Assembly (NCBI GenBank): GCA_964494505.1
Contig: CAZBRO010000004.1
Coordinates: 186,001-250,000, forward strand
Length of the DNA: 64,000 nucleotides
Direction of reading: 5' to 3'
Source of the DNA: CAIYRG01 sp964494505
GTDB taxonomy: Bacteria; Pseudomonadota; Alphaproteobacteria; Micropepsales; Micropepsaceae
Shown here: positions 51,100-60,606 of the stretch, piece by piece
Layout: the number at the start of each line of letters is the position of its first letter
How positions within the stretch are numbered: the first letter of the stretch is position 1
Translations under genes and position numbers: made by a program
The notes under the pieces: model-generated
Seen by the model: the letters and a program-made list of their open reading frames with translations, nothing else
Told to the model about the DNA's origin: nothing
Database searches by the model: none

Positions 51100-54000
51100 A
51101 TGGCCCGGCGGCACGCCAAATCCGCGCTCGACGACAACCCCCTCTGGTACAAGGATGCGGTCATCTATCAACTCCACGTCAAATCCTTCTTCGACGCGAA
51201 CAATGACGGGGTCGGCGATTTTCCCGGCCTGATGGCAAGACTCGATTATCTCCGCGAGCTTGGCATCAACGCGGTGTGGCTGCTGCCGTTCTATCCCTCG
51301 CCCAGGCGCGACGACGGCTACGACATCGCCGATTACAAGGGCGTGCATCCCGAATACGGCACGCTCAAGGACGTCAAGCGCTTCATCGAAGCGGCGCATG
51401 CGCGCAACATGCGCGTCATCACCGAGCTGGTCGTCAACCATACCTCCGATCAGCATCCCTGGTTCCAGCGCGCGCGGCACGCCAAGCCCGGATCGGCTGC
51501 GCGCAACTTCTATGTCTGGTCGGACACCGACAAACGCTATTCCGGCACGCGCATCATTTTCCTCGATACGGAAAAATCCAACTGGGCCTGGGACGATGTC
51601 GCAAAGGCCTATTACTGGCATCGCTTCTATGCGCATCAGCCCGATCTCAATTTCGACAATCCACACGTGGTGGAAGCGGTGCTCGGCATCATGCGCTTTT
51701 GGCTCGATATGGGTGTGGACGGCTTGCGCCTCGATGCGGTTCCCTATCTCGTCGAGCGCGAAGGCACCAACAACGAAAACCTGCCGGAGACCCACGGCAT
51801 CCTGAAACGCATCCGCGCCGAGGTAGACGCCCATTACAAAAACCGGATGCTGCTCGCCGAAGCCAATCAATGGCCCGAAGACGTCCAAGCCTATTTCGGC
51901 AATGGCGACGAATGCCACATGCTGTTCCACTTCCCGCTGATGCCGCGCATGTACATGGCGCTCGCCCAGGAGGACCGCTTCCCGATCACCGACATCATGC
52001 GCCAGACGCCCGACATTCCGCCGGACTGCCAATGGGCGATCTTCCTGCGCAACCATGACGAGCTGACGCTCGAAATGGTGACGGACAAGGAACGCGACTA
52101 TCTGTGGAATTTCTACGCTGCCGATTCGCGCGCGCGCTTGAATCTCGGCATAAGGCGCCGCCTTGCCCCGCTGCTCGAGCATGACCGCCGCCGCATCGAG
52201 CTGATGAACAGCCTGCTTCTCACCATGCCAGGCACGCCCGTCGTCTATTACGGCGACGAGATCGGCATGGGCGACAACATTCACCTCGGCGACCGCGACG
52301 GCGTGCGTACGCCAATGCAATGGTCGCCCGACCGGAACGGCGGCTTCTCGCGCGCCGATCCGGCGGCCCTGATCCTACCTTCGATCATGGACCCGCTCTA
52401 TGGCTATGAGGCAGTGAATGTGGAGTCGCAATGGCGCGATCCGCACTCCTTGTTGAACTGGCTTCGGCGCATGCTTGCGGTCAGGGGCCGGCACAAGGCG
52501 TTCGGCCGCGGGACGCTGCGCTTCCTGCGGCCGCAGAACCGCAAGGTGCTCGCCTATTTGCGCGAATTCGACGGCGAGACCATCCTTTGCGTGGTCAATG
52601 TTTCGCGCGCGGCGCAGGCGGTCGAATTGGAGCTCGGCGAATTTGCCGGGCGCACGCCGGTCGAGACGCTGGGCGGCGTCGCCTTTCCCGCCATCGGCCA
52701 GCTCTCCTATCTGCTGACGCTGCCCCCTTTCGCGTTCTATTGGTTCCTGTTGAGCGCGAGCACCGAGCCGCCGACCTGGAGCACGGCCAATCCCGCAAGC
52801 ACGGTCGAGCAATACACCTTTGTGCTTCGCGGCGGCATCAGGGATGCCATCGAAGGCGCAAACAAGGGCGTGCTCGAACGCGACATCCTTCCGCGATACG
52901 TGACGCAACGCCGCTGGTTCCAGGGCAAGGGCGCGGTTATCGACAAGGCCGAACTCATCGCCTTCGCGGTGCCGGACGGCGAAAGCGAATTCGTCTTCGC
53001 CGATTTCAGGATCATTTCGGGCAAGACGAGCGACATCTACACATTGCCGCTCGCCGTCTCCTGGGACGATGTCCCGTCCTGCCCGTTCGAGACCCCGCTG
53101 GCGATGGCGCGCGTCCGCCGCCATTCGCGCATGGGAAACCTCACCGACGGGTTCGCGAGCCTGAAATTCGTGCACGCGGTACTGGACGGCTTCCATCGGC
53201 AAAAGCGGCTCCCGTTCGGCGACGGTGAACTTCAATTCGAGCCGGCGGCAGGGTTCGACGTGGCGCTGACCCCGGAAGGCGAAGTCGATTGGCCCGCCGT
53301 CGAGCAGACCAATTCCTCGGTCGTCATCGCCCGCAAGGCCATCGTGAAGCTGTTCCGCCGGACCATCGTGGGAAAACATCCCGAGGCCGAGATGATCGGC
53401 TTCCTCACGGCGCGCGGCTTTTCCGGCATCGCGGCTTTGCTGGGCGAAATCGTGCGCGCGCACAGCGACGGTTCGCAATCGCTGATAGCCATCGCCCAGC
53501 GCTTCGTGGCCAATCAGGGAGACGGCTTGCGCTGGACGCTCGATCAGTTGAAGCGCGCCCTCGATGAGCGCGCGGCGGCCGCAAATTCCGAGCAGCAGCG
53601 CTTCGAGCCCTATGAAAATTTTGTCTACCGCCTGGGCTTTCGCCTTGGCGAGATGCATGGCGTGCTGGCCGAGCCTTGCGACGATCCCGATTTTGCGCCG
53701 AAAATCGCCGATGCAAAGACGCTGAAATCGTGGCGGGCGAGCATAAAAAACCATCTCGACGCCGCTTTCGCCATTCTGGGCAAGAACACGGGCGATCCCA
53801 AAAGCGCTCGCGCGCGCTTGATTTCCGAACTGACCAAACAGAAGAGCGCAATTCTGCAATCCGCCGACGCGGCGCTGGCCGGCGTTCAGAATGTGCTGAC
53901 GACGCGCGTGCATGGCGATCTGCATCTGGGGCAGGTTCTGGTCGCGGCGGGCGATGTCATCTTCATCGATTTCGAGGGCGATCTGCTGAAGCCGTTGACG

Positions 54001-54360
54001 GAGCGCCGCGCCAAGACCAGTCCCTTGCGCGACGTGGCGGGGATCGTGCGGTCCTTCGACAACGCAGCCTACATAGCCGGGCGGGAAAACGCCGCCCTGG
54101 AAGGCAGGGCCGAGGAAAAGCGCGCCGCCGCGGTGCTTGGCGAATTCCGACGCCTCGCGGTCTCGAAATTCCTCGCCGGCTATTCCGAGGCGCGGCATGC
54201 GGCACTGAGCCCGGCCGAACTGAAGATGATCGCGGTGTTCGCGCTCGAAAAAGCAGCTTATGAGATTGCATATGAAACGACCGACAGGCCGGATGGGATC
54301 GACATGCCGCTGAAGGGCTTTGCCGAACTCGCCGAACAGCTTCACGCAGGTGCCGCTTGA
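51100..54360 (+). CDS. treS: trehalose synthase-maltokinase fusion (TreS-Mak)
   Basis: A 1086-residue fusion. The N-terminal half (about 1-550) is a GH13 maltose/trehalose interconverting enzyme: nucleophile D212 in GLRLDAVPYLVEREG, acid/base E254 in LLAEANQWP, D320 in RNHDELTLEMV. The C-terminal half (about 590-1086) is a maltokinase with VHGDLHLGQVLV (H938, D940) and VIFIDFEGD. Together they turn trehalose into maltose 1-phosphate, the donor for GlgE; no glgE is in the window. It is the first gene of a six-gene operon and overlaps glgB by TTGA. Confidence 0.92.
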   Translation: MARRHAKSALDDNPLWYKDAVIYQLHVKSFFDANNDGVGDFPGLMARLDYLRELGINAVWLLPFYPSPRRDDGYDIADYKGVHPEYGTLKDVKRFIEAAHARNMRVITELVVNHTSDQHPWFQRARHAKPGSAARNFYVWSDTDKRYSGTRIIFLDTEKSNWAWDDVAKAYYWHRFYAHQPDLNFDNPHVVEAVLGIMRFWLDMGVDGLRLDAVPYLVEREGTNNENLPETHGILKRIRAEVDAHYKNRMLLAEANQWPEDVQAYFGNGDECHMLFHFPLMPRMYMALAQEDRFPITDIMRQTPDIPPDCQWAIFLRNHDELTLEMVTDKERDYLWNFYAADSRARLNLGIRRRLAPLLEHDRRRIELMNSLLLTMPGTPVVYYGDEIGMGDNIHLGDRDGVRTPMQWSPDRNGGFSRADPAALILPSIMDPLYGYEAVNVESQWRDPHSLLNWLRRMLAVRGRHKAFGRGTLRFLRPQNRKVLAYLREFDGETILCVVNVSRAAQAVELELGEFAGRTPVETLGGVAFPAIGQLSYLLTLPPFAFYWFLLSASTEPPTWSTANPASTVEQYTFVLRGGIRDAIEGANKGVLERDILPRYVTQRRWFQGKGAVIDKAELIAFAVPDGESEFVFADFRIISGKTSDIYTLPLAVSWDDVPSCPFETPLAMARVRRHSRMGNLTDGFASLKFVHAVLDGFHRQKRLPFGDGELQFEPAAGFDVALTPEGEVDWPAVEQTNSSVVIARKAIVKLFRRTIVGKHPEAEMIGFLTARGFSGIAALLGEIVRAHSDGSQSLIAIAQRFVANQGDGLRWTLDQLKRALDERAAAANSEQQRFEPYENFVYRLGFRLGEMHGVLAEPCDDPDFAPKIADAKTLKSWRASIKNHLDAAFAILGKNTGDPKSARARLISELTKQKSAILQSADAALAGVQNVLTTRVHGDLHLGQVLVAAGDVIFIDFEGDLLKPLTERRAKTSPLRDVAGIVRSFDNAAYIAGRENAALEGRAEEKRAAAVLGEFRRLAVSKFLAGYSEARHAALSPAELKMIAVFALEKAAYEIAYETTDRPDGIDMPLKGFAELAEQLHAGAA

Positions 54361-56564
54361 ACCGCATGGACGCGACGGGTGCGGGAACCACGGAAGCGGA
54401 ATCCTTCGACGCGCTGATCGAAGGCCGGCTGAACGATCCGTTTGCATTGCTGGGCCCGCACCAGACGTCCGAAGGACGCGTGGTGCGCGCCTTTCTTCCG
54501 GGCGCGCTTTCGGTCGAAGTGCGTGGCGCCGGGGACGGCTCGCCGATCGCGCAACTGGTGCGCGTACCCGCCCATGACGGCCTGTTCGCAGGTCCGGTGC
54601 CGGGCTCCGGACGCTACATCCTTTCCATTCGCTGGCCGAACGGCGTGCAGGAGACCGAGGACCCCTATTCCTTCGGACCGGTGCTCTCCGATCTCGACCT
54701 CCATTTGTTTTCGGAAGGCTCGCATTGGAATCTCGCCGAGCGGTTCGGGGCGAACGTCGTCAGCATCGATGGCGTTTCGGGCGCCTCCTTCGCGGTGTGG
54801 GCGCCGAATGCAAGGCGCGTTGCGGTGGTCGGCGATTTCAACGCGTGGGACGGACGGCGGCACGGCATGCGGCTGCGCCACAATGCCGGCGTCTGGGAGC
54901 TGTTCGTGCCGCGGCTCAAGGCGGGCGAGCGCTACAAATATGAGATCACCGGCGCTGATGGTGCGCTTCTTCCGCTGAAAGCCGATCCCCTTGCCCGCGC
55001 CACCGAGCGGCCCCCCGCCACCGCGTCCATTGTCGCCCCATCCTGGACTTTCGGCTGGACGGACGGCGATTGGATGGCGCGGCGGGGGGAAGCACAAAGC
55101 CCGGACGCGCCGATTTCCATTTACGAAGTCCACGCCGCGTCATGGCGGCGCCCCGAGCACCAGCCGGACGGGATCCTCGATTGGCGCGGGCTCGCCGAGC
55201 GGCTCATTCCCTATGCAAGCGCGCTCGGATTTACGCATATCGAGTTCCTCCCCATCATGGAGCATCCCTTCGGCGGCTCCTGGGGATATCAGCCGCTCTC
55301 CCAATTCGCTCCGTCCGCGCGCTATGGCGAGCCGCAGGACTTCGCCTATTTCGTCGATGCCTGCCACCGCGCCAATATCGGCGTCATTCTCGACTGGGTT
55401 CCGGGCCATTTTCCGACCGACGGCCATGGACTCGCGCGCTTCGACGGCACCGCGCTTTACGAACACGCCGATCCCAAGGAAGGTTTCCAGCACGACTGGA
55501 ACACGTACGTCTACAATTTCGGCCGCCGCGAAGTTCAGGGCTTCCTGATCGCGAGCGCGCTCTATTGGCTGAAGCAATTCCACGTCGACGGTCTGCGCGT
55601 CGATGCGGTCGCCTCCATGCTGTACCGCGATTATTCGCGCAAGGAAGGCGAGTGGGTGCCCAACGTCCATGGCGGACGCGAGAACCTGGAAGCCATCGCG
55701 CTGTTGCGGCGGCTGAACACGCTCGTCGCCGAGCGGGCGCCGGGCGCCATCACCATCGCCGAAGAATCCACCGCCTGGCCCGGCGTGAGCGCACCCATCT
55801 CCAATGGCGGGCTCGGCTTCTCCTACAAATGGAACATGGGCTGGATGCACGATACGCTGGCCTATCTCCGCCGCGACCCCGTGCACCGGCGCTGGCATCA
55901 CGCCAACGTCACCTTCGGACTGCTCTACGCCTTTTCCGAACGCTTCATCCTGCCGCTCTCCCATGACGAAGTGGTCTACGGCAAAGGCTCGCTCTACGCC
56001 AAAGCGCCCGGCGATTCCTGGCAGAAGCTCGCGAATTTGCGCGCCTATTTCGCCTTCATGTGGACCCAGCCCGGCAAGAAGCTTCTCTTCATGGGCGATG
56101 AGATCGGCCAGAAACAGGAATGGAGCCATGACGGCGAGGTCGCCTGGGATTTGCTGCAGGAGCAGGGCCACGCCGGCCTGCAGCGGCTGGTGCACGATCT
56201 GAACCGCCTCTACGCGCGCGAAGCCGCGCTCCACGCCGATGCCGACCCGCAGGGCTTCCGCTGGATCGTGGGCGACGATTGGAAGCAGAGCGTTTACGCC
56301 TATGAGCGGTTGCGGCCCGGCGCGAAGCCGGTGATCGCCGTTTTCAACATGACGCCGGTGCCGCGGGAGCATTACCGTATCGGCGTCCCCCATGCCGCGC
56401 GCTGGCGCGAAATCCTCAACACCGACTCCCATCATTACGGCGGCAGCAATCTCGGCAATGACGGCGGGCTCGATTCGCAATCGGAACCTGCCCATGGCTA
56501 CGAGCAATCGATCTCGCTCGTGCTGCCGCCGCTGTCGGCGATCATCCTGCAGGCGGAAAACTGA
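54357..56564 (+). CDS. glgB: 1,4-alpha-glucan branching enzyme GlgB
   Basis: A 735-residue GH13 branching enzyme that introduces alpha-1,6 branches into glycogen. N-terminal CBM48 domains, then the barrel with nucleophile D416 in VDGLRVDAVASMLY, E469 in ITIAEEST and D537 in LPLSHDEVVYGKGSL. The TTG at 54357 overlaps the treS stop and has CAGGT six bases ahead, the reading used here; ATG at 54366 is an alternative with a poorly spaced ribosome site. It is followed by glgX after three bases. Confidence 0.92.
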   Translation: MNRMDATGAGTTEAESFDALIEGRLNDPFALLGPHQTSEGRVVRAFLPGALSVEVRGAGDGSPIAQLVRVPAHDGLFAGPVPGSGRYILSIRWPNGVQETEDPYSFGPVLSDLDLHLFSEGSHWNLAERFGANVVSIDGVSGASFAVWAPNARRVAVVGDFNAWDGRRHGMRLRHNAGVWELFVPRLKAGERYKYEITGADGALLPLKADPLARATERPPATASIVAPSWTFGWTDGDWMARRGEAQSPDAPISIYEVHAASWRRPEHQPDGILDWRGLAERLIPYASALGFTHIEFLPIMEHPFGGSWGYQPLSQFAPSARYGEPQDFAYFVDACHRANIGVILDWVPGHFPTDGHGLARFDGTALYEHADPKEGFQHDWNTYVYNFGRREVQGFLIASALYWLKQFHVDGLRVDAVASMLYRDYSRKEGEWVPNVHGGRENLEAIALLRRLNTLVAERAPGAITIAEESTAWPGVSAPISNGGLGFSYKWNMGWMHDTLAYLRRDPVHRRWHHANVTFGLLYAFSERFILPLSHDEVVYGKGSLYAKAPGDSWQKLANLRAYFAFMWTQPGKKLLFMGDEIGQKQEWSHDGEVAWDLLQEQGHAGLQRLVHDLNRLYAREAALHADADPQGFRWIVGDDWKQSVYAYERLRPGAKPVIAVFNMTPVPREHYRIGVPHAARWREILNTDSHHYGGSNLGNDGGLDSQSEPAHGYEQSISLVLPPLSAIILQAEN

Positions 56565-56567
56565 CCC

Positions 56568-58667
56568 ATGGCGGCATTGCCGACCCACCTCGAGCCGGGC
56601 TCACCCTATCCCTTGGGCGCGGTCTCCGACGGGCTCGGCGTGAATTTCGCGGTGTTTTCACAACACGCCGAGAAGATCGAATTGTGCCTGTTCGACCGCG
56701 GCGGCAAACGCGAGGCGGCGCGCCTTGCGCTTCCCTCATTCGACGGCGAAATCTGGCACGGCTATCTGCCGCGCGCGGCACCCGGCCTCGTCTACGGCTA
56801 TCGCGCCTATGGTCCCTACGAGCCCTGGAACGGGCACCGCTTCAATCCCAACAAGCTGCTGCTCGATCCCTATGCCAAGGCGCTGGCCGGCCGTTTGCGC
56901 TGGACCGACGCCCTGTTCGGCTATCGCATCCACTCGCGCAACACCGACCTCTCCTTCGACCGGCACGATTCCGCGCCCGCAATGGTGAAGGCCGCCGTCA
57001 CCGAAGACAATTTCGATTGGCACAATGACAGGCCCCCCAATGTTCCGTGGGCGGACACCATCATCTACGAACTGCATGTGCGCGGCTTCACGGAACTGCT
57101 CGAAAGCGTCAGTCCCCGCGAGCGCGGCACGTTCTCGGCACTCGGCGACCCTCAGGTCATCGGCTATCTGAAGCGGCTCGGCGTCACGGCCGTCGAGCTT
57201 ATGCCCATCCACGCTTTCCTGCAGGACCGCCATCTGCTCGACCGCAAGCTCACCAATTATTGGGGCTACAATTCGCTCGCCTATTTCGCGCCCGAACCGC
57301 GTTATCTCGCCGAAGCCAACCCCAACGAAATCCGTCTGGCCATTCGCCGCCTGCACGCGGCCGGGATCGAAGTCATCCTGGATGTCGTCTACAACCACAC
57401 CTGCGAAGGCAGCGAGCTTGGCCCCACGCTGTCGTGGCGAGGGTTCGACAATGCGGTCTATTACCGGCTGTGCGACGATCCCCGCTACATCGCCAACGAT
57501 ACGGGCACCGGGAACACGCTCGACCTGACCCATGCGCGCGCTCTCCAGATGGTGACGGATTCGCTGCGCTACTGGGCGCAATCGTTTCATGTCGACGGCT
57601 TCCGCTTCGATCTCGGCTCGACCTTGGGACGCGAGCGCTGGGGGTTCGATCCGGGCGCGGGATTTTTCGATGCGCTGCGGCAGGATCCGGTGCTGTCGCG
57701 GCTGAAGCTGATCTCGGAGCCCTGGGACGTCGGACCCGGCGGCTATCAGCTCGGCAATCACCCCCCGCCCTTCGCCGAATGGAACGACCGCTACCGCGAC
57801 ACCGTCCGGCGTTACTGGCGCGGCGATCCCGACATACGGGGCGAAATTGCCGCGCGGCTCGCAGGCTCGGCAGATATCTTCGCGCCTTCGGGCCGCCGGC
57901 CCTCCGCTTCGATCAACTATGTCGCGAGCCATGACGGCATGACGCTCTCCGACCTCGTGAGCTATGAGAACAAACACAACGATGCCAATGGCGAGGACAA
58001 TCGCGACGGCTCCCAGGAAAATTTCTCCAGCAATTGGGGCGTGGAAGGGCCTACGAACGATCCCGCCATCATGGCCGTGCGGGAACGCGCGATGCGCTCA
58101 ATGCTGACGATGCTCTTCTTTTCGCAGGGCACGCCGATGCTGCTCGCCGGCGATGAATTCGCGCGAAGCCAGATGGGAAACAACAACGCCTATTGCCAGG
58201 ACAACGAGATATCGTGGCTCGATTGGCGGAAGGCCGAAAGCGAGGCCGGGAAGTCGCTGATCGCCTTCACCTCGCGGCTGATCCAGTTGCGCAAATTGTC
58301 CCCGACCGCGACCGCTTCGAAATATCTGCATGGCGAGGAAGGCCTGCTGCCGGCCTTGCGCGACATCGATTGGCTGGATGAACGCTACATCCATCTCGCG
58401 CCTCAGGATTGGTCCAATCGGGAAGGCCGCGCCTTGGTGCTGCGCCGCGCAGCGAAGCACGCCGAGGGCCGGATCGAAATCACCGCCTTGATGATGAACG
58501 CGTCCGACCGGCCGCTCCCGTTCCAGCTCCCCGGGCCCTATTCGTGGCGCCTGCTGGTGGACAGCGCCGATCCGGGGCTCGCGCCACGGGAACTCAAGGA
58601 CAGCACTTACACGGTTCAGGATCGCGCGGCCGTGGTGATCGCGGCCATCGTGGATGCGCCGCAATGA
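56568..58667 (+). CDS. glgX: glycogen debranching enzyme GlgX (copy 2)
   Basis: A 699-residue isoamylase-type GH13 enzyme. Nucleophile D348 in DGFRFDLGSTLG, acid/base E384 in LISEPWDVG, and D456 in ASHDGMTLSDLVSY. In trehalose synthesis from glycogen, such a debrancher (TreX) frees linear maltodextrin for TreY. ATG 56568 follows glgB after three bases. A second gene of the family at 31845 may serve glycogen breakdown in another context. Confidence 0.91.
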   Translation: MAALPTHLEPGSPYPLGAVSDGLGVNFAVFSQHAEKIELCLFDRGGKREAARLALPSFDGEIWHGYLPRAAPGLVYGYRAYGPYEPWNGHRFNPNKLLLDPYAKALAGRLRWTDALFGYRIHSRNTDLSFDRHDSAPAMVKAAVTEDNFDWHNDRPPNVPWADTIIYELHVRGFTELLESVSPRERGTFSALGDPQVIGYLKRLGVTAVELMPIHAFLQDRHLLDRKLTNYWGYNSLAYFAPEPRYLAEANPNEIRLAIRRLHAAGIEVILDVVYNHTCEGSELGPTLSWRGFDNAVYYRLCDDPRYIANDTGTGNTLDLTHARALQMVTDSLRYWAQSFHVDGFRFDLGSTLGRERWGFDPGAGFFDALRQDPVLSRLKLISEPWDVGPGGYQLGNHPPPFAEWNDRYRDTVRRYWRGDPDIRGEIAARLAGSADIFAPSGRRPSASINYVASHDGMTLSDLVSYENKHNDANGEDNRDGSQENFSSNWGVEGPTNDPAIMAVRERAMRSMLTMLFFSQGTPMLLAGDEFARSQMGNNNAYCQDNEISWLDWRKAESEAGKSLIAFTSRLIQLRKLSPTATASKYLHGEEGLLPALRDIDWLDERYIHLAPQDWSNREGRALVLRRAAKHAEGRIEITALMMNASDRPLPFQLPGPYSWRLLVDSADPGLAPRELKDSTYTVQDRAAVVIAAIVDAPQ

Positions 58668-58680
58668 CGGGGACGGCACC

Positions 58681-60606
58681 ATGAGCGACGAAGCCTTGAG
58701 AGCGCTTGCGACTCGCGCGGGCCTGGACGTCGATTGGCTCAATTACAGGAACGAGCCGCGGACAGTGTCGCCCGAGACGCTGCGCGCGGTTTTGAAGGCG
58801 CTCGGGTTGTCGGCCCACTCCCCGCGCGAGATCGTCGAGAGTCACGAAAGACTGGACAGTCAAGTTCATCACGCCGCACCGCTTCTGACCGCCTGGGCGG
58901 GCGAAACCGTCAGAGCCGGCGACCACATGATCAAGGCGCCCGATACACCCGGCTATTGTAAAATTGAGGTGGGCGGAGAAGAGAAAACGCTGGCGGTGGC
59001 GCCTCACCGCTGCTTCGATTTCACCGATTTGGACGAGAAGCGCTTCGCCGGCCTGGGTGTGCAGCTCTATGGGCTGCGCGGCGGTCACACGGATGGGTTC
59101 GGCGATTTTGCGGCGCTCGGCGACTTCGCCGTCAAGGCCGCGAAGCGCGGTATCGACGCAATAGGCTTGAGCCCGGTGCATGCACTGTTTGCGGCCGCAC
59201 CTAGCCACATCAGCCCCTATAGCCCGTCGAGCCGGCTTTTCCTCAACCCGCTTTATGCCGATCCGGCGCTCGCCGGCGGCAAGGCCGCAAAGGACGACGG
59301 CGCGAAAGGCCTGGTCGATTGGGAAACCGCGGCGAAAGCAAAATTCGCCGCGCTCAGGCGCACATACAGAGGCTTTCTGCGGAGCGGGAACACCGGCGAA
59401 TTCCACGCCTTCTGTGCATCGGGGGGCGAGCGGCTGCACCTGCATGCCGTGTTCGAGGCGCTGCACGCGCAGTTCTGGGCGAAAGACATCTGGTTCTGGC
59501 GCAATTGGCCGCAAGCCTATCGCGATGCGAAGAGCGCTCAGGTCGCCGAGTTTGCCCGCACGCATCGGGACGAGATCGACTATCATCTGTTCCTGCAATT
59601 TCTGGCGGCAAAGAGTGCGTCTACGGCGCAAAAGCGCGCCACCGGCGCAGGGATGGCCATCGGGTTGATCGCCGACATCGCAACCGGCATCGACCCTTCG
59701 GGCAGCGACGCCTGGAGCAATCCGGACGACGTGCTGATGGGCTTGAGCGTCGGGGCGCCACCCGACCTGCTCAATCAGATTGGCCAGGGATGGGGCCTGA
59801 CCGCTTTGTCGCCGACGGGCCTGAAGGCCAATGGCTTCGAGCCGTTCATCGCGCTGTTGCGCGCGAGCATGGCCTATGCCGGGGCTATCCGAATCGATCA
59901 CGCCATGAGCCTGATGCGTCTCTGGGTCATCCCCGAGGGCGCGAGCCCCACGGAAGGGGCCTATCTGCGCTATCCGATGGACGATCTGCTGCGGCTGACC
60001 GCGCTGGAGTCTCAAGCCCATCGCGCCATCGTCATCGGCGAGGATTTGGGAACCGTGCCTGAAGGATTCCGCGCCCGCCTCGGGCGCCGCAGCCTGTCGG
60101 GAATGCAGGTGCTGTGGTTCGAGCGCGATGCAGGAGGATACTTCCTGCCGCAGCATTGGCGCGACGATGCCGTCGCCTTGACGACGACACACGATCTTCC
60201 GACCGTTTGCGGCTGGTGGCGCGGGCGCGACATCGAGTGGCGTACCCGGCTCAACATGTACCCGCCGGGCATGGACCCTGAAAGCGACTGGCGTGAGCGG
60301 GAGCGCGATCGCCATCTGCTGTGGTCGGCCATGCGACACGTCGATTGCGTGGAAGGCGATCCGCCATCGCCGGACCAGCCGGAACGAGCGCTGAACGGTG
60401 CGCTTTCCTATGTCGGAATGACGCCTCCGCGCCTGGCGATAACCCCCATCGAAGATGTGCTCGCCCTCGATGAGGCGCCCAATCTGCCGGGCACGGTGCA
60501 CGAGCATCCCAATTGGCGGCGACGGCTTCCGCCCGGCGATCCTTTCGCCGTTCCGGGCGCGGAGGAAAGGATCAAGCGTTTCGTGACCGCGCGGAAGAAA
60601 AGATGA
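58681..60606 (+). CDS. malQ: 4-alpha-glucanotransferase MalQ
   Basis: A 641-residue GH77 disproportionating enzyme that shuffles maltodextrin chains. Nucleophile D406 in IRIDHAMSLMRLW, acid/base E454 in VIGEDLGTVPEGFR, D505 in TTHDLPT. An N-terminal helical region (EALRALATRAGLDVDW) is usual in the bacterial form. ATG 58681 with GGGACGG before it; the ATG at 58654 lies within the glgX end. It ends with an ATGA overlap with treY. Confidence 0.91.
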   Translation: MSDEALRALATRAGLDVDWLNYRNEPRTVSPETLRAVLKALGLSAHSPREIVESHERLDSQVHHAAPLLTAWAGETVRAGDHMIKAPDTPGYCKIEVGGEEKTLAVAPHRCFDFTDLDEKRFAGLGVQLYGLRGGHTDGFGDFAALGDFAVKAAKRGIDAIGLSPVHALFAAAPSHISPYSPSSRLFLNPLYADPALAGGKAAKDDGAKGLVDWETAAKAKFAALRRTYRGFLRSGNTGEFHAFCASGGERLHLHAVFEALHAQFWAKDIWFWRNWPQAYRDAKSAQVAEFARTHRDEIDYHLFLQFLAAKSASTAQKRATGAGMAIGLIADIATGIDPSGSDAWSNPDDVLMGLSVGAPPDLLNQIGQGWGLTALSPTGLKANGFEPFIALLRASMAYAGAIRIDHAMSLMRLWVIPEGASPTEGAYLRYPMDDLLRLTALESQAHRAIVIGEDLGTVPEGFRARLGRRSLSGMQVLWFERDAGGYFLPQHWRDDAVALTTTHDLPTVCGWWRGRDIEWRTRLNMYPPGMDPESDWRERERDRHLLWSAMRHVDCVEGDPPSPDQPERALNGALSYVGMTPPRLAITPIEDVLALDEAPNLPGTVHEHPNWRRRLPPGDPFAVPGAEERIKRFVTARKKR